Counted from the stretch's first letter, positions 11,651 through 23,455 are shown. The stretch: DNA of 64,000 nt from Ambrosia x helenae (GCA_030844895.1 CM061228.1:141844444-141908443); one strand, 5' to 3'. The notes: generated by a model from the sequence alone, not told the origin. A program made the numbers and translations.

Positions 11651-12458
11651 TATACACATAGGTTGCAAATTGATAACATGTTTATGCAAGCAAGTATAAC
11701 AAGCACAGTATATGAGTTGTAGTTGTATAGATTTATATAATTAGTTCACATTCAAACAATCATGCACCATGTAACAACTCTCAGACAAATATTTTATTAC
11801 TTGAATCAAATAGCGTCAATACATAGAATAAAAGCAACCAATAGTCAAATGGTGAGACTTGCGGTTAGGTAGCTGGAGGATCTTGATCTCTGTTTAGTTT
11901 AGGGCATTGGTTACGGAAGTGATTTGGGTAATGAATGTTCAATAAGATATGGGTTGAATGAAGGACAATGAGGTAATATAAGGAATGTAATCATTTATTC
12001 ATTTAATTAAAACGAATAAACGAAAACGTTGACTTATCAAAGATTCTAAATTCTAATAACATATGAAGACATGCTTTAGCCTATAAGTGAACACTCATCC
12101 CGAGAATTCCCAGGTAGGCATCCGGGTCCCTCGTCTGATTGGGATATATGCGCAATGCCAGCCTAGACAGAAGACTCAGAATACAGGCGTTCACCCTTCC
12201 AGATTGCACGTGTTCGTTATTAAAATCTAGAACTTCGACGAGATCTCAAGGTGGTTCAGGCTAAATCTGAGGATTTTGTCCTATTAGTCTAAAAGTAGAT
12301 CTAATGGTGGAGAGCAACCTTCTTGTAAGGATAAAAGTAGGGATAAGAAGTAGAAGGGAGATAGAGAATAGCAAGTAAAAGAAGCAAGTACTGGTTAAAT
12401 CCTATGGTTATAGACTAGATTATTATTTTTTTTTTCCTAATAACCTAATTCCCTATAA

Positions 12459-12474
12459 CCATGGCTTGATACCA
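12459..12474 (-). other. Primer-binding site of the minus-oriented retrotransposon
   Basis: The complement reads TGGTATCAAGCCATGG, close to the initiator tRNA-Met-type site TGGTATCAGAGCC. It is 3 nt from the LTR and fixes the orientation. Confidence 0.85.
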
Positions 12475-12477
12475 ATC

Positions 12478-13593
12478 TGTAACACCCCAACCGATGGCGG
12501 AAACATCGGGATGTCACGTATTGATGATTGTTCAGTAGCTCATGGTAAATAATAAATTTCATTATATGATTTAAATAAATTACATACAATTGTTCTACAA
12601 GAATTCGTACATCAAATTGAATAAAACTATGCACACATCTTCAAGCATTAATTCAAATCTTCAAGCAAGTAGAACCTGAAACATGTTAAGTTGAAAATAT
12701 TTTGGGTCAACAAAAGTTGGTGAGAATTACATAGGTTTTGATAATCGAATAAAATTGTTGTGCAATTCATGTGTCATGGCAATCTAGTCCATATGTGAAA
12801 ACATACTAGAAGTAAATCGAGTGCATAATCAACCATTGTGACTGTTGTATTGTGGTACATCCCATACGCTCATGGTTCACTCGTTTATATTGCAGTAACA
12901 AACACCCACGCAACCTTTGTAGGAGGCACGTATCTGGGTGGGATTGTCAGTCCAATAGATCTATCAATGTATACCGTTTGGCTGATGAATGTTTATGCTA
13001 GAATTGTGCTTACCCTAGTCATGTTCAAGACATAATGCAACATAGAAATACACATAGACACATTGATGATTGAATTGCATAAATAATGTTGTAACATGTT
13101 TCACCCCAAAATGGTGATAAATAGAAAAGGGGCTATGTAAAACTCACCTTAGCAAAGTATTAAGTCTCATGAAAAAAATAGAATAATGTGTTGTGAATGT
13201 ATGCAAGGCGAATCCCAAAGACTCAACAACGTAGCTAGTCCAAATTGAAGAAAACGAAAAAGAAAGAATATCAAGCTTCCAATTCGCCAATTACAAGAGC
13301 TTATAATCAAAGCTTCAATTGTAGAAGTAATAGACTATAGAAGAAAGGTATGAGGGAAAGTTTAATCGGATTGAAACAATCGATTTAGAGGTGCAAAGTA
13401 TAATGGGTCATAGGTGGGTTTTTATACTAGTTTTGGAGTCAATTAGCCATTAAAATTGGTCAACACCATAAAGTAAGGTTTTATGATGAATTGACTATTT
13501 GACTAAGACTTTGACTAGGACTTTGACTATTTGACTCAAGGCTTTATTTAAAAAAAAATCTTGTATGTGAAAAAAAAAAAGAATTTAGAATCA

Positions 13594-13642
<49 letters not shown>

Positions 13643-13804
13643 TATACACATTTATGTATGCATATAAGTTGTGAGTTAGGATAAATAAAGACTTAGGCAC
13701 ATTTGTATAATATTAATGATAAAGATGTAATAAATAAATATATATATATATATATAAGGGCTTTTTATGTATTAAAATTTTGGGGAAAATTTTGCGATGT
13801 TACA
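12478..13804 (-). repeat. 5' LTR of the minus-oriented retrotransposon
   Basis: Near-identical to 9706-11007. It has a longer (ATT)n at about 13596-13640 and a slightly different (AT)n near 13738. Confidence 0.92.
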
Positions 13805-14283
13805 TCCCGTCTCTCCAAAGACGGTGGAGAGGGCTAGTTGTGCAAAATGCCCGGTCAACGGGCTATATTGGTCATTTTCCCTTTTTTTTTTTTTTATTAA
13901 AAGTTGATTCTAAATTTTTTGTGATCTTAAATAAGTGATGAATTTTATAGATATCTAGACATTGAACATAGAACATTGTTTAATTAATTTGAAAGATATA
14001 TATATTTTTTCACAACATATTTTTCAGCCCAGAAAATATATACTATTGATAATGGATCTTGATTGTGACAGTGGATATATATATGGCACCGGAGTATGCG
14101 ATGGAAGGACTATTCTCGACAAAATCCGACGTCTACAGTTTTGGTGTCTTGTTGCTGGAAATCATTGTTGGACAACGAAATAATCGTTACTTTTACCAAG
14201 ATCAGCCCCAAAACCTCCTTTCAACGGTAAGAAATCTATCTTTTCTTATTGTGCATACATTATAGGTTATATGTTATGTATCA

Positions 14284-17200
14284 CTAGTTTATACCCGGGA
14301 GCGTCCCGGGTTGAGAAATCTAACTAAAGTGAATAAAATTAGAAGTATCTAAACTATAAAAATGACATCTGCCAATATATGATTAATGAATATTATTATT
14401 ATTATTATAAACAAATCTCTGCCATAAGTTATCATATTCTAATATAAAAAAAGGGTAATTGGGCCGGGTATCACCTAATCCCAGGCCCGACCCAAACCCA
14501 CATTTTTTTAAATTAATTCCAAACCTGACACAATACCTGTTGGGTTACAAAAAATAGTCGTTTTTTCTCCGTTTTTTATATAGCACTATGGTACTCGTTG
14601 GAAAGATAATAAAACGCTCGTTAATTTGGTATATTTTTTTTCTTTAAAAAATCTCGTATATAAAAGATATTAACGTTTAAAAGTTATGAGAGGAAACATG
14701 AGAGAAAATAATAAAGTTTTAATATTTACATTTAGTAGATTAGGTATTTAATAAATTATGTTAAATCATATTTAAATCATATTTATTCCTTTTTTTTAAT
14801 TGGTCTAGAGTTGCCACATCACATCCTATGTGGCATCTCTCAAAAGAGAGATTGCATAATATTATGACATATCATCAAAAATGCTTTGGTTTATTATAGA
14901 TATAGATATAGATATAGATATAGATATAGATATAGATTATACCCCGGGAGCGTCCCGGGTTGAGAAATCTAATATGACACATCAATTTTACACATGAAAT
15001 AGACTTATGCGCTTCACAGTTACATGCAAGAAAACTTCGGGTAGCACCAAACTTAAAACGATTAACAATGTATAACTCCAAAGTTAACGCCTAACCTTAA
15101 ACAATGTATAATTCTAATGTTACTACAAAGACAATACACTAAAATATAATACGTCGAAAAAAGCGAAATACCAACGCCATCATGTTCTATATATCCATCA
15201 TTGTTTCTTTATTGAATCTGCAAAGTTTCAAAGTCAAGTTTTGCTTCCACATAGAAGTAACCTCTATCTGTCCTATCATTCACACTGCTGCAACATAGAT
15301 GGTAACTTAATTTTGATAATTTAGAGATCATATCTATATAAAACATAGGAAAAGCATCAGGTTTGAGCAGGGTTTGGTAGAATCAAGTTTGTACTGAATC
15401 ACCCCATTATTATAATTACTAAACACACATATGTATTTGAACCCATTTACCACCAATTGTTATAGTATATTACATGTAAATCAACACTTCATTATCACAA
15501 AAATGCACTTCTGTTTTACCTCTTGTTTTGATAGCTTAAAATAGGTAAATCAAACTGTAATTTGGTATTTATAACCAAAAAAACTTCAAATGGATCAAAA
15601 GCACATGAACAAACTATAATGGCCTTTATGACCAAAAGACACTCGAAACGGTTCGAAGAACCCAAATACACTTAAAGTGGTCCTTATGACCAAAACGCGA
15701 CTTAAACGGGTCAAAGGTGTGGCTGCAAATTAACACAGTGAGAACTGTAACATAAACCAATGTGGGTAGTTTGATTGAGATACATACATTAGGAACCTAT
15801 TTGTTGACCTTTAACATTAACCACTTGATTTCCTAATCAAGAATTAAAAGATAAACTATTTAAAGTATAATAATTACTACTAAACTTGAATCATACAAAC
15901 TAAAATCATAGGTTATATAATTAGATAATCTTACCTCAAGTTCCTTGAGCTCGAAATAGGCTCTCCAACAGCTATACGAAAGATCTCCTTCAAGCGTAGA
16001 AGTGTAGAACAATAATCTGATAACACAAAAAAACTAATTATTAGAAACTAAGTTGATTTACCGGATTTAATAGTTTTTAGGTTCAATCAATGAGCAGAAA
16101 CACATCTAATCGTTATATATATATATATATATATGTTCGCCTAAACGGGAGGTGCCTGGACAACTTACACATAACGGTTCATGCATTATCCAAATTTCCA
16201 ATTTTGATATCATGGATTCATGCTATATTGGATATATTACACTATCTATGAAAACATATGCAACATACCTTCTCATCTTTTTCTTGTCCGCCGTTTTCAA
16301 TCAACACAATTGTTTTCACACACATCGTGCAGAAGCCTTTATGATTTCGAACACAAACATAATCATCTTTCTTTAAACACCCTTTACACAATGAATACAT
16401 ACACGTTAACACATATGATGGGCCACCTTCAGGCACACACTACATATATGCCAACCTGAAATCCATCAAAACACCATAATCCAAAATCATCCTTCTCATA
16501 ACTTCCTAAAATTATTAATTAATCCTAACAGCTTAAAAGAGTAGAACACAATACCAAAAGTCCATTAGCCTTTGACCGAAAAAACTCCTTGTCTCGCTTC
16601 ACATAAGCCAGATGATACGTCTTTGGACACCCTCTAACAAACAGTAAAACAAAGTAACAAACTGACTCAATTCAGCTATCCAAACCCTAACGAATACACA
16701 ATTAACATCAAACAGAAACATTAACTAACACAAACCGACGATCACATAAAACAACACTCCCACCATCAAAGCAAATAAAGCAAACATCTTCATCCTTTTC
16801 TTTAACTACCTTAACAGGTGGTGATTATTTTGAGGGGCAAGGAACACAATGTTTATATCTCTCAAAATATTCATTTTTTTTCTTTTGAAAGTAACGATGG
16901 TTTTTTTTAAACAAAGTTGATATGATTTATAAAAATTAGTGAAGGATTAGTAATAAAGGGTTACTAATCAAAGATTGTTGAAGGATTTACGACGATTGAC
17001 TTTAAATTATCAAAGGAACATTTTTTATATTCAAAAGTTATTTTTTTATAAAAATTACAGAATAATAAAGGGTTGAGGTTGACTGTCAGGTAAAGGATTG
17101 GGAGCTTATATCATCGAGTGAATGAATGATTCTACACCTCTGCCGCCTAGTGAGATGAGGGAGTAAGTGGAGGTCAAGAGCAAACCCTAATTAACTGATC

Positions 17201-17472
17201 GATACTAAGGTCGAGTTCATACCTTGGAATCGAATGTTGAAGATGATTTAGGGTTCATACCTTTGAATCGATTGGTGAGGAGAATGTGATGGAAGGTTTA
17301 AGGGTGTGAGGGAGATAATCGTAGAGGAAGATTTTAGGGTTAAAATTTTATAACTTAAATATCAATTGCCACATGGGATGACACATGGCACACTCAAAGG
17401 GGAGAATGTCTCTTTGAGTGCCATGTCATCAAAATGGCTTTGGTTTATTATATATATAGATATAGATATAGA
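14284..17472 (-). mobile_element. Tandem Helitron-like units in a CRK-A intron
   Basis: On the minus strand both units end in a CCCGGGACGCTCCCGGG hairpin; the left one continues into TATAAACTAG followed by T, the classic Helitron 3' end. Both start with TC-led (TATATC)n. The first unit spans 14284 to about 14933, the second about 14934-17472. The junction lacks a second CTAG, so the two look fused head to tail. Flanks A/T at 14283 and 17473 fit Helitron insertion between A and T without duplication. The second unit holds captured PHD-finger exons. Confidence 0.8.
16242..16815 (-). pseudogene. PHD-finger gene fragment (NERD / CCCH19-like) captured by a Helitron
   Basis: Three minus-strand exon pieces in order encode a PHD-type zinc finger. 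16735-16815 gives EDVCFICFDGGSVVLCDRR. 16565-16640 gives GCPKTYHLAYVKRDKEFF. 16260-16440 gives LTCMYSLCKGCLKKDDYVCV and then HKGFCTMCVKTIVLIEN. Cysteine spacing and the KGFC..C...V.LIEN tail match the finger of plant zinc finger CCCH protein 19/44 (NERD) type proteins, which in Arabidopsis take part in chromatin-based silencing. That assignment is recall. The remaining GYF, SWIB and Plus-3 domains are absent. Introns are kept, so genomic DNA was captured. Tyr replaces a conserved Cys in LAYVKRD, another sign of decay. Confidence 0.8.
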
Positions 17473-17775
17473 TGCGCTTTACAAATTTAAAGGTACTTAA
17501 TTATTGTAGGCGTGGCGCTTATGGAATGAAAACAAAGGAGAACAAATGATAGATCATCGTCTAATTCAAGCCTTTGCAAATGACGAAGCTCTTAGATGGA
17601 TCAATATTGCGTTATTATGTGTCCAAGAAGACCCAAAAGATCGCCCAGCCATGTCAACAGTGGTTTTCATGCTCGAAGGCCAGTGGTCTGCCAACCAACG
17701 GAACCACCGTTGTCATATGCTAGAATTCCATTTGTCTTTGACCAAACAAAGACAACTAGTGACCTGAGTGGCTGA

Positions 17776-18466
17776 GTGCTCATCCCTCGTAACAAGTTCC
17801 ACTTACACCACGTCGTCCATGTAACTAGTTGAAGGTTTTGTGTTTACTAAGAAATTTTGTGAATCAAAAACACAAATTACAAAAGATTTTAACAAGAACT
17901 TGAATCTAGACTTTATCATTATATACAACAAAAGCTCAAAAACACAACTGGTACAGCACACATGCAGAATGAAATACTTAGGGGTGATCACACGATTAAT
18001 TATGTTCGAATATGATATCTGGGCGATTATACAATGATAAACAGAAGTAATAATATTGTGCAGGAAGTTTGAGAGAGTTTGAAAGATAAACAGAAATCGA
18101 TACATATGAATTCTGATACATGATATCCCTATATATACAGACTTAACCGTTGTGTGATGAAACAACACAACCGTTTAATACTTAACTTCCTAATAACTGC
18201 CTTAATAATCGGTTCATGATAACCGTTTACAACTGCAGCCTAATTGACACATGTGTGACTAAACTATACACTTGTCACACTTATTTAATACATAATAATA
18301 AACTTAGGATAACTATGATTAATCAAAGATTATTCTTCCAACAAATTATACATATTGTCAACAAAAAAGAGATTCTGCCATGTGTCTATATGCACTATGA
18401 CATAAAACATGTATATTGTGATTCAGGTGGTAATTATGCACTATATGATCATGTGCAATGCGAAAA
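17776..18466. other. Short intergenic spacer between convergent CRK pseudogenes
   Basis: The 0.7-kb gap between the two CRK tails holds only AT-rich DNA without a supported gene. Confidence 0.6.
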
Positions 18467-19485
18467 TTATCTCGGAGTCATCTCAGAATTGGTAACATCA
18501 TTTACAGAAACTTGTGGCGATTCTGATTTTTTACTACCCTTCTGATCCGAAGTATCAACACTATTATGAAAGAAAAATGCAGGCTCTAATGGTACTTGGA
18601 GAGTGAGGGAGGAACTACCGAGCATCAAAACAACCTGAGACATAGTTGGTCTGTCCATGGCATTTTTTTGAACACACAATAATGCTATGTGAATGCTCCT
18701 AAAGATGTCATTTAATGTACTTGACCCTTTCAACAATATTGGATCGATTATGTTTGCTAGCGTTCCATCTCGCCAACTTTTCCAGGCCTAGAAGCGATCA
18801 ATGTATTTATTACGATGTTAAATGTTGCCAAAAAAAAAAAAAAAAAAACAATAATTTGGTTTCAATTTCGAAATGAATTAGACACTTACATAGCTGAGAA
18901 GGTAAACACCATCCTCTTGTCGAAAACTTTGGTTGTTTTGACCTGTTATAACTTCTAACACCAACACTCCAAAGCTAAAAACATCTAATTTGATTGAGAA
19001 TTGGCCATGCATAACATATTCGGGTGCCATATAACCACTGCAAAGCGAATAAAAGTTAACACTTATAATAGGACTAGGATAAGAGAATAACCCACAAAAC
19101 TTGCATACGGTAATGTTTTATTAACTTGTAAGAAAGTAAGTGATTGATTCTATGTCGCTAAAACTATGTCCCTTTAATTAATATTGCGACACTAACTATG
19201 TCAATGCTGTTTGAAAGTAATTAATAATCTAGGCTCAAATATTGTCATATACTTACTAGGTTCCAACAACCCTGCCTGTATTGCCTTGTGTTTCATCGGG
19301 TTTAAACAATCTTGCCATTCCAAAATCTGTGATTTTAGCGTTCATATCATTATCTAACAAAACGTTACTAACTTTGAGATCTCGATGAATGATTCTTAGA
19401 CGTGAGTCTTCATGCAGGTAAAGTAGTCCTCGAGCAACACCTTCTATTATGTTATATCTTGTATCCCAATCGAGAAGCGCTCTCT

Positions 19486-20642
19486 TGATGTGTTGCCAAA
19501 TGCATCACATTTATATAGTAATTTTGTATAGTTTTTAATCATTTAACGTTCGTAAATATCGTGTCTTAGATACTTATTTGTGTCTTGGTATTAAGCAGGT
19601 GTTCGTGGGCTAAAACGAGAGAAAAAGAGTCTAATGGGAGGTGAAACGAGTGCACGGATGAATAAGGAATAAAAAGAAAATAAAATCTGTCAGATCACTT
19701 ATTCATGCCCCATGAATAACCTCAGGAGTTATTCATGCCCCGCGAATAACTGAATTGGGTTGCAAAATGACTATACTGCCCTTAATGAATCCAGCTAATT
19801 ACCCTTGCTGCCCTCGCGTAATTATCACTTATTCGCGCCCCTCTAATAAGTCAGGGAGTTATTCATGGGGTCGCGAATAACTCTTCAGCCCATAAAAAGC
19901 CCATTTTCGCAATTAAAAACCTAGCAGCCGTTTGGGGAGATGATTATCGAGTTCCAGAGCTAAGGAGGGGCGATTTTGAGTACTTTTTGCAGTTCCATTC
20001 ATTCCGGTTGATGCCAGAGCAATCCAGAACAAGTTTTGAAGCCGAAATCATGAAGATGCAAGGCTAATCATCCTGCGGTTTCTCCGGGTGAACGATTTGG
20101 TTATTTTATCAATTGTTTTATGTTTAATACTTATTATTGGGATTAGATTTTGTGAACACCTTAACGGTCTTTGCGTCTAATTGTATGTTTGACTGATCTA
20201 GACAGTTTGGTTGATTAGTATTATTGCATTATGTTATCGTATCTTGGTTTTCTTGCACTAGGATTAATTTAACTTGCAATTAATGTTATGATAGCTGAAT
20301 TGGGTCGAACAACTTAAACAAAGTCATGTCTATGTGATTTCCTAGATAGGGTATTAACATAATTCAATTGATAATTACCAAATCAAAAACCCGGAGTGAC
20401 CGTTTTTCCATATTATTGTCTTTTATAAAACTCTATTCTCACTTCGTTTGCAGCACTGCAGCACTTTTACATTTAACTTCATAAAAATTAGTTTAGTTAA
20501 TTTTAAGTTAATTAGTAATTAGTAACTTAGCACTTTCCACAAACTCCCTGAGGTTCGACAACCCTACTTCCTATACTGCAGTCAGTTGTAGCTAAGGAGT
20601 AGTTTTTATTTAGTTTTTGATTAGCACTTCGACACGCGATCA
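19486..20642 (+). repeat. LTR1 of the composite retroelement
   Basis: TGATGTGTTGCC...CACGCGATCA. Four imperfect palindromes of TTATTC...GAATAA type lie at 19699-19719, 19729-19749, 19829-19849 and 19859-19880, just upstream of a TATA-like CATAAAAAG (19891-19899). They are candidate promoter elements of the U3 part. Confidence 0.93.
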
Positions 20643-20645
20643 AAA

Positions 20646-20662
20646 TGGCGCCGCTGCCGGGG
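20646..20662 (+). other. Primer-binding site after LTR1
   Basis: TGGCGCCGCTGCCGGGG starts 3 nt after the LTR. Athila elements use a very similar tRNA-Asp-type site (family knowledge). Confidence 0.8.
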
Positions 20663-20817
20663 AGTTCGTGCGCTTAGTGTTTTTAGTTTTATTTTTTTTT
20701 TTTCAAATTAAAAAAAAAAAACCAAAAAAAATATTTTTTTTTCTTGTCTTGTATTTTTCTCTACTTTGTTCAGTATTACGTTGGGTATGTTAGTTTTGCA
20801 GGCGAATTGAATTCAGG

Positions 20818-21720
20818 ATGAATTGGGTGGATTATGATGCATGTGGGTGTTGCGAGAGCCCATATCATGTGATGCAAGATTGTCCAATCGCCCGTCAGAG
20901 AGTTGAAGCTTATAATGCACGAAAAGATCGTATTATCTTTGGGCTAGAAAAAGATGAAGGCTCACACCTATCACCCTCATATTATTGGCCACAATATCAG
21001 AACTGTCAGCAAAGATACTACAAGCCAAACATCTATCACTCTAGGGAACAAACTGCAAATTACTACATGAATACTGATCCGATTGTTCATGGAGGCCAGA
21101 GTGTTGACTACGGTTATCAGCAGCAACAAAACACTGAAGAGGGAAGCAATGATCAGCTGAGTGAGATTTTAGAGGCCATAAAGGCTGTCCAGGAAGATGT
21201 TAAGGCGATTCGAAAGGACAATGAGGTTAGGGACAAAATTGTGGAGGAACTATTTAAGCAGGTTGGTCAGATGGAAGCAGAATTAGCCCTTGAAGATGTG
21301 ACGGTTGAACCGGATATGGTTAACGTTGATGTGACTGAAAAAGTTGAAGAGGCACATGTGGACCAGGTTGTGATGGAGGAAGCCTTAGAAGAGGAAGCTA
21401 CAAGCTTTAAAGTAGACGTGACTTCGTGCGTACAACCACTTGTAGACACACCTGCTGAAGAACCAGTGAACCGGGTAACCTTGGTGTACCCTAACCATCC
21501 TTCTATATTTATGAGCAAAATAGACAAAGTTGAAGATGATGGCTTGAGTGGGCAAAAGAGGAAGGTGAGCATTGAAGACCTTGGACAAAGTATAGTGAAG
21601 TGGCCCAGCAATGATCCTGCAGACATGTCAAAGATAAGAAAGAAGATAAAGATTCGACATGTCAACTACCGAACATACATTGGGAATTCGGTAGGCAAAT
21701 GTTCTTCGAGACCACCATGA
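20818..21720 (+). CDS. Gag-derived protein of the non-autonomous half (300 aa)
   Basis: An intact ORF starts 17 nt after a TTTTGCAG acceptor-like site. Near residues 10-23 it has a CX2CX4HX4C zinc knuckle (CGCCESPYHVMQDC), as in nucleocapsid. A Gln/Tyr-rich stretch follows, then a predicted coiled coil near residues 115-155 (NDQLSEILEAIKAVQEDVKA) that closely matches NDQLSAILDAIKAVQEEVKV in the full polyprotein. The rest, residues 160-240, is acidic, and the tail is basic (RKKIKI). It therefore keeps the nucleic-acid-binding and assembly parts of gag and lacks the N-terminal capsid part, protease, RT and integrase. The open frame in a truncated element suggests either youth or selection. Confidence 0.75.
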   Translation: MNWVDYDACGCCESPYHVMQDCPIARQRVEAYNARKDRIIFGLEKDEGSHLSPSYYWPQYQNCQQRYYKPNIYHSREQTANYYMNTDPIVHGGQSVDYGYQQQQNTEEGSNDQLSEILEAIKAVQEDVKAIRKDNEVRDKIVEELFKQVGQMEAELALEDVTVEPDMVNVDVTEKVEEAHVDQVVMEEALEEEATSFKVDVTSCVQPLVDTPAEEPVNRVTLVYPNHPSIFMSKIDKVEDDGLSGQKRKVSIEDLGQSIVKWPSNDPADMSKIRKKIKIRHVNYRTYIGNSVGKCSSRPP

Positions 21721-23455
21721 ACAAACATCAGGTATTATTGTTGTATATTTTGTATATTTAGTTGTTTTATTTATTTTTATTTTTATTTTTATTTTTATTT
21801 TTATTTTTATTTTGAGTGTGTTTGAGTCAGTTTTATTTTTGTTGGAGTCATGGGATTGCTTGATATGATTTGAATTGCAAGAATAGATTGCCCTGCTCGT
21901 ACTCAATCTCCATTCGGGCATGGACGATCTGGAAACCACTAATGTTTGCAGGTATCCCGATTTGTTTGTTTTGTTTTTTTTTTCTTGTTTCTTTGTTTCA
22001 GGTTTGTTTTATGGCTGCGAATGAAATGCTATACGGCCGACATTGGAGGGAATTGAACGGACTCATACGCGTATTGCTTATCCAGGGGAGTCTGTTCCTT
22101 TTATTTCTGTTGTATTTTATTTTTAATTCTGCTTTATTTTATTCCTAGCTCACATTGAGGACAATGTGTCATTCAAGTGTGGGGGTGGGGAAACTTTTTT
22201 TTTTTTTATTTAGTTTTGAGTCAAAAAAATTAAAAATTAAAAAAAAAATGTCCTAAAAGCGGTCTGATCGGGCATGAAAGCGACTGTTTCAATGCTTTCA
22301 TTCTGTCTCTGCTTGTGGTGTATGGGTCCTTAATCATGGTCCAATTCTTTAGAACAGACATATGAATCGTTTTCAGCAGGTATTTTAGAGAAAATGTTTA
22401 GAATTTGCCCGATTAGATGTAACGAGCTGACGGTAATAAACGCATGCACACATCGGTAACCCATTTCCACACTTTGGTGAGATCTTGAGCCTACTAGATG
22501 ATAGATTGATTCATATACATTTTCATTTGTTGAGTGTAGGCCAGATGTTTCTCTGTTGCAGAACTTGTGTGATTTGATACATGCCGAGGTTGTAGACTAG
22601 ATATGCACATAGATGATAAAGGCAATTTAGGTTTTCCCTTTTTCTTTTGATACCCATTTATTTTTTTTGTGTTGACCCGTTTACCTAAAATCACCCTTAG
22701 TAGCCATGTTGAGCCTATACCCTTTCATTTGATTAAACCTATTACCCATATTGACCTGTTTACCTTTGTGTAATAAATTGATGACATCCATTGTGTTTAT
22801 GTTTTGTTCAAGTGATTGAGTTATGTTTAAGTTGTGAAAAAAAAAGAAAAAAAAAAGAGAAAAAAAAATATATATGAAAAAAAAAAGTGAAAAAGAAAAT
22901 AGAAGTATGTGTTATGGGTCAAATATGCCCAAAGTTGTGTGATTATTGTATTATGGTGCTTAGTGAATAAGGATGGTCATTCAAGCGTGTTGAAACCCTT
23001 GTTTTTAAACCAATCGTTAGCCAAATCTATCCTACCTTTACCCGAAGCCCAAAACCCGTAAGTCCTTTAGATATGTGCATTGTCTACAGTTGAGGTGTGA
23101 TTGTTATACAAGCCTATGATAACAGAGTTACATACTTGGTTTTTGAGTGAATAATACTAGCGCATTACATGCTAGTCCAGATATTAAACCGAGTGGAGTG
23201 AAAAAATTGTGAGAGGTGTGTTGCATGAGAATAAAAACCGAAAGCATGTTAGACTTAGTCGGGAGAGTTCTGTTTTAAAAATTGTGCATCATGGTTGCCT
23301 GTTGAATTAACACATCTAATGATGATCTATGAATGGGGTATGACTTTGGACCCTAACTAGTGCATGGCGGGGGCGTTTGAGGTATTTGTTACTTGTTCGT
23401 GGTAAGGTTCTGAGCAGATTTGCTTGAGGGCAAGCAAAAGGTAAGTGTGGGGGTG
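21721..23455 (+). other. 3' internal region of the non-autonomous half
   Basis: It holds hairpin 1 (21891-21923), hairpin 2 (22012-22039), CAGGGGAGTCTGTTCC, a CACATTG-AGGA-CAATGTG hairpin (about 22151-22168), an internal polypurine block (22175-22190) and the terminal polypurine tract AAGTGTGGGGG (23443-23453). From about 22250 on it is near-identical to 34608-35807, so it is shared 3' sequence of the family. Confidence 0.8.

Larger units (their letters stand above)
9701..13809 (-). mobile_element. Non-autonomous LTR retrotransposon (element 9706-13804)
   Basis: TCCCG at 9701-9705 and 13805-13809 is the 5-bp target duplication. The LTRs are 9706-11007 (1,302 bp) and 12478-13804 (1,327 bp); both run TGTAACACCCC...GATGTTACA and differ mainly in a TAT/ATT microsatellite and a few bases. 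The primer site lies next to the right LTR on the minus strand (12459-12474, reading TGGTATCAAGCCATGG), so the element points left. A purine tract AGTAGGGGAGA abuts the left LTR. The 1.47-kb interior has no gag or pol, only tandem repeats. LTR ends and a tRNA-Met-type primer site would fit a chromovirus relative, which is inference. The near-identical LTRs suggest recent insertion. Confidence 0.93.
6288..13881. mobile_element. DNA transposon with long terminal inverted repeats, host to two later insertions
   Basis: The left end GGGAAAATGACCAATATAGCC and the right end GGCTATATTGGTCATTTTCCC are perfect inverses. Inverted similarity continues for about 270 bp, rich in GACGGTT/AACCGTC motifs (6293-6560 against 9400-9700 plus 13805-13881). 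The right arm is split by an LTR retrotransposon at 9706-13804, and the interior by a Pack-MULE at 7451-8715. Without these the element is about 2.2 kb. It lies in a CRK-A intron. Both flanks are T-runs, so a 9-bp (MULE) or 3-bp duplication cannot be told apart. It carries a Myb/SANT-like ORF at 6957 but no transposase. Confidence 0.8.
5396..17775 (+). pseudogene. CRK-A: 5'-truncated cysteine-rich receptor-like kinase pseudogene
   Basis: Kinase exons of a DUF26 receptor-like kinase lie in order. About 5396-5509 carries RLLVYEFMANNSLDTFLF (hinge region). 5590-5827 carries the catalytic loop HRDMKTSN and SDFGTA, where DFG is intact. 14072-14226 carries APEYAMEG and SDVYSFGVLLLE. 17510-17775 carries WINIALLCVQEDPKDRPAMS. 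The 238-nt exon equals the matching CRK-B exon exactly. No extracellular DUF26, transmembrane or glycine-loop exon is found upstream, so the 5' half is missing. The third exon holds an extra ATAT after the acceptor (155 nt against 148 in CRK-B), which shifts the frame. The last exon shifts frame after its kinase tail. The start of the first exon is degenerate. Transposons expand two introns to 8.2 and 3.3 kb. Confidence 0.9.

Noticed and set aside
10066..13035. Two identical 65-codon ORFs at 10066 and 12838
   Set aside because: They lie in the two LTRs of one retrotransposon and are identical only for that reason; no domain is visible.
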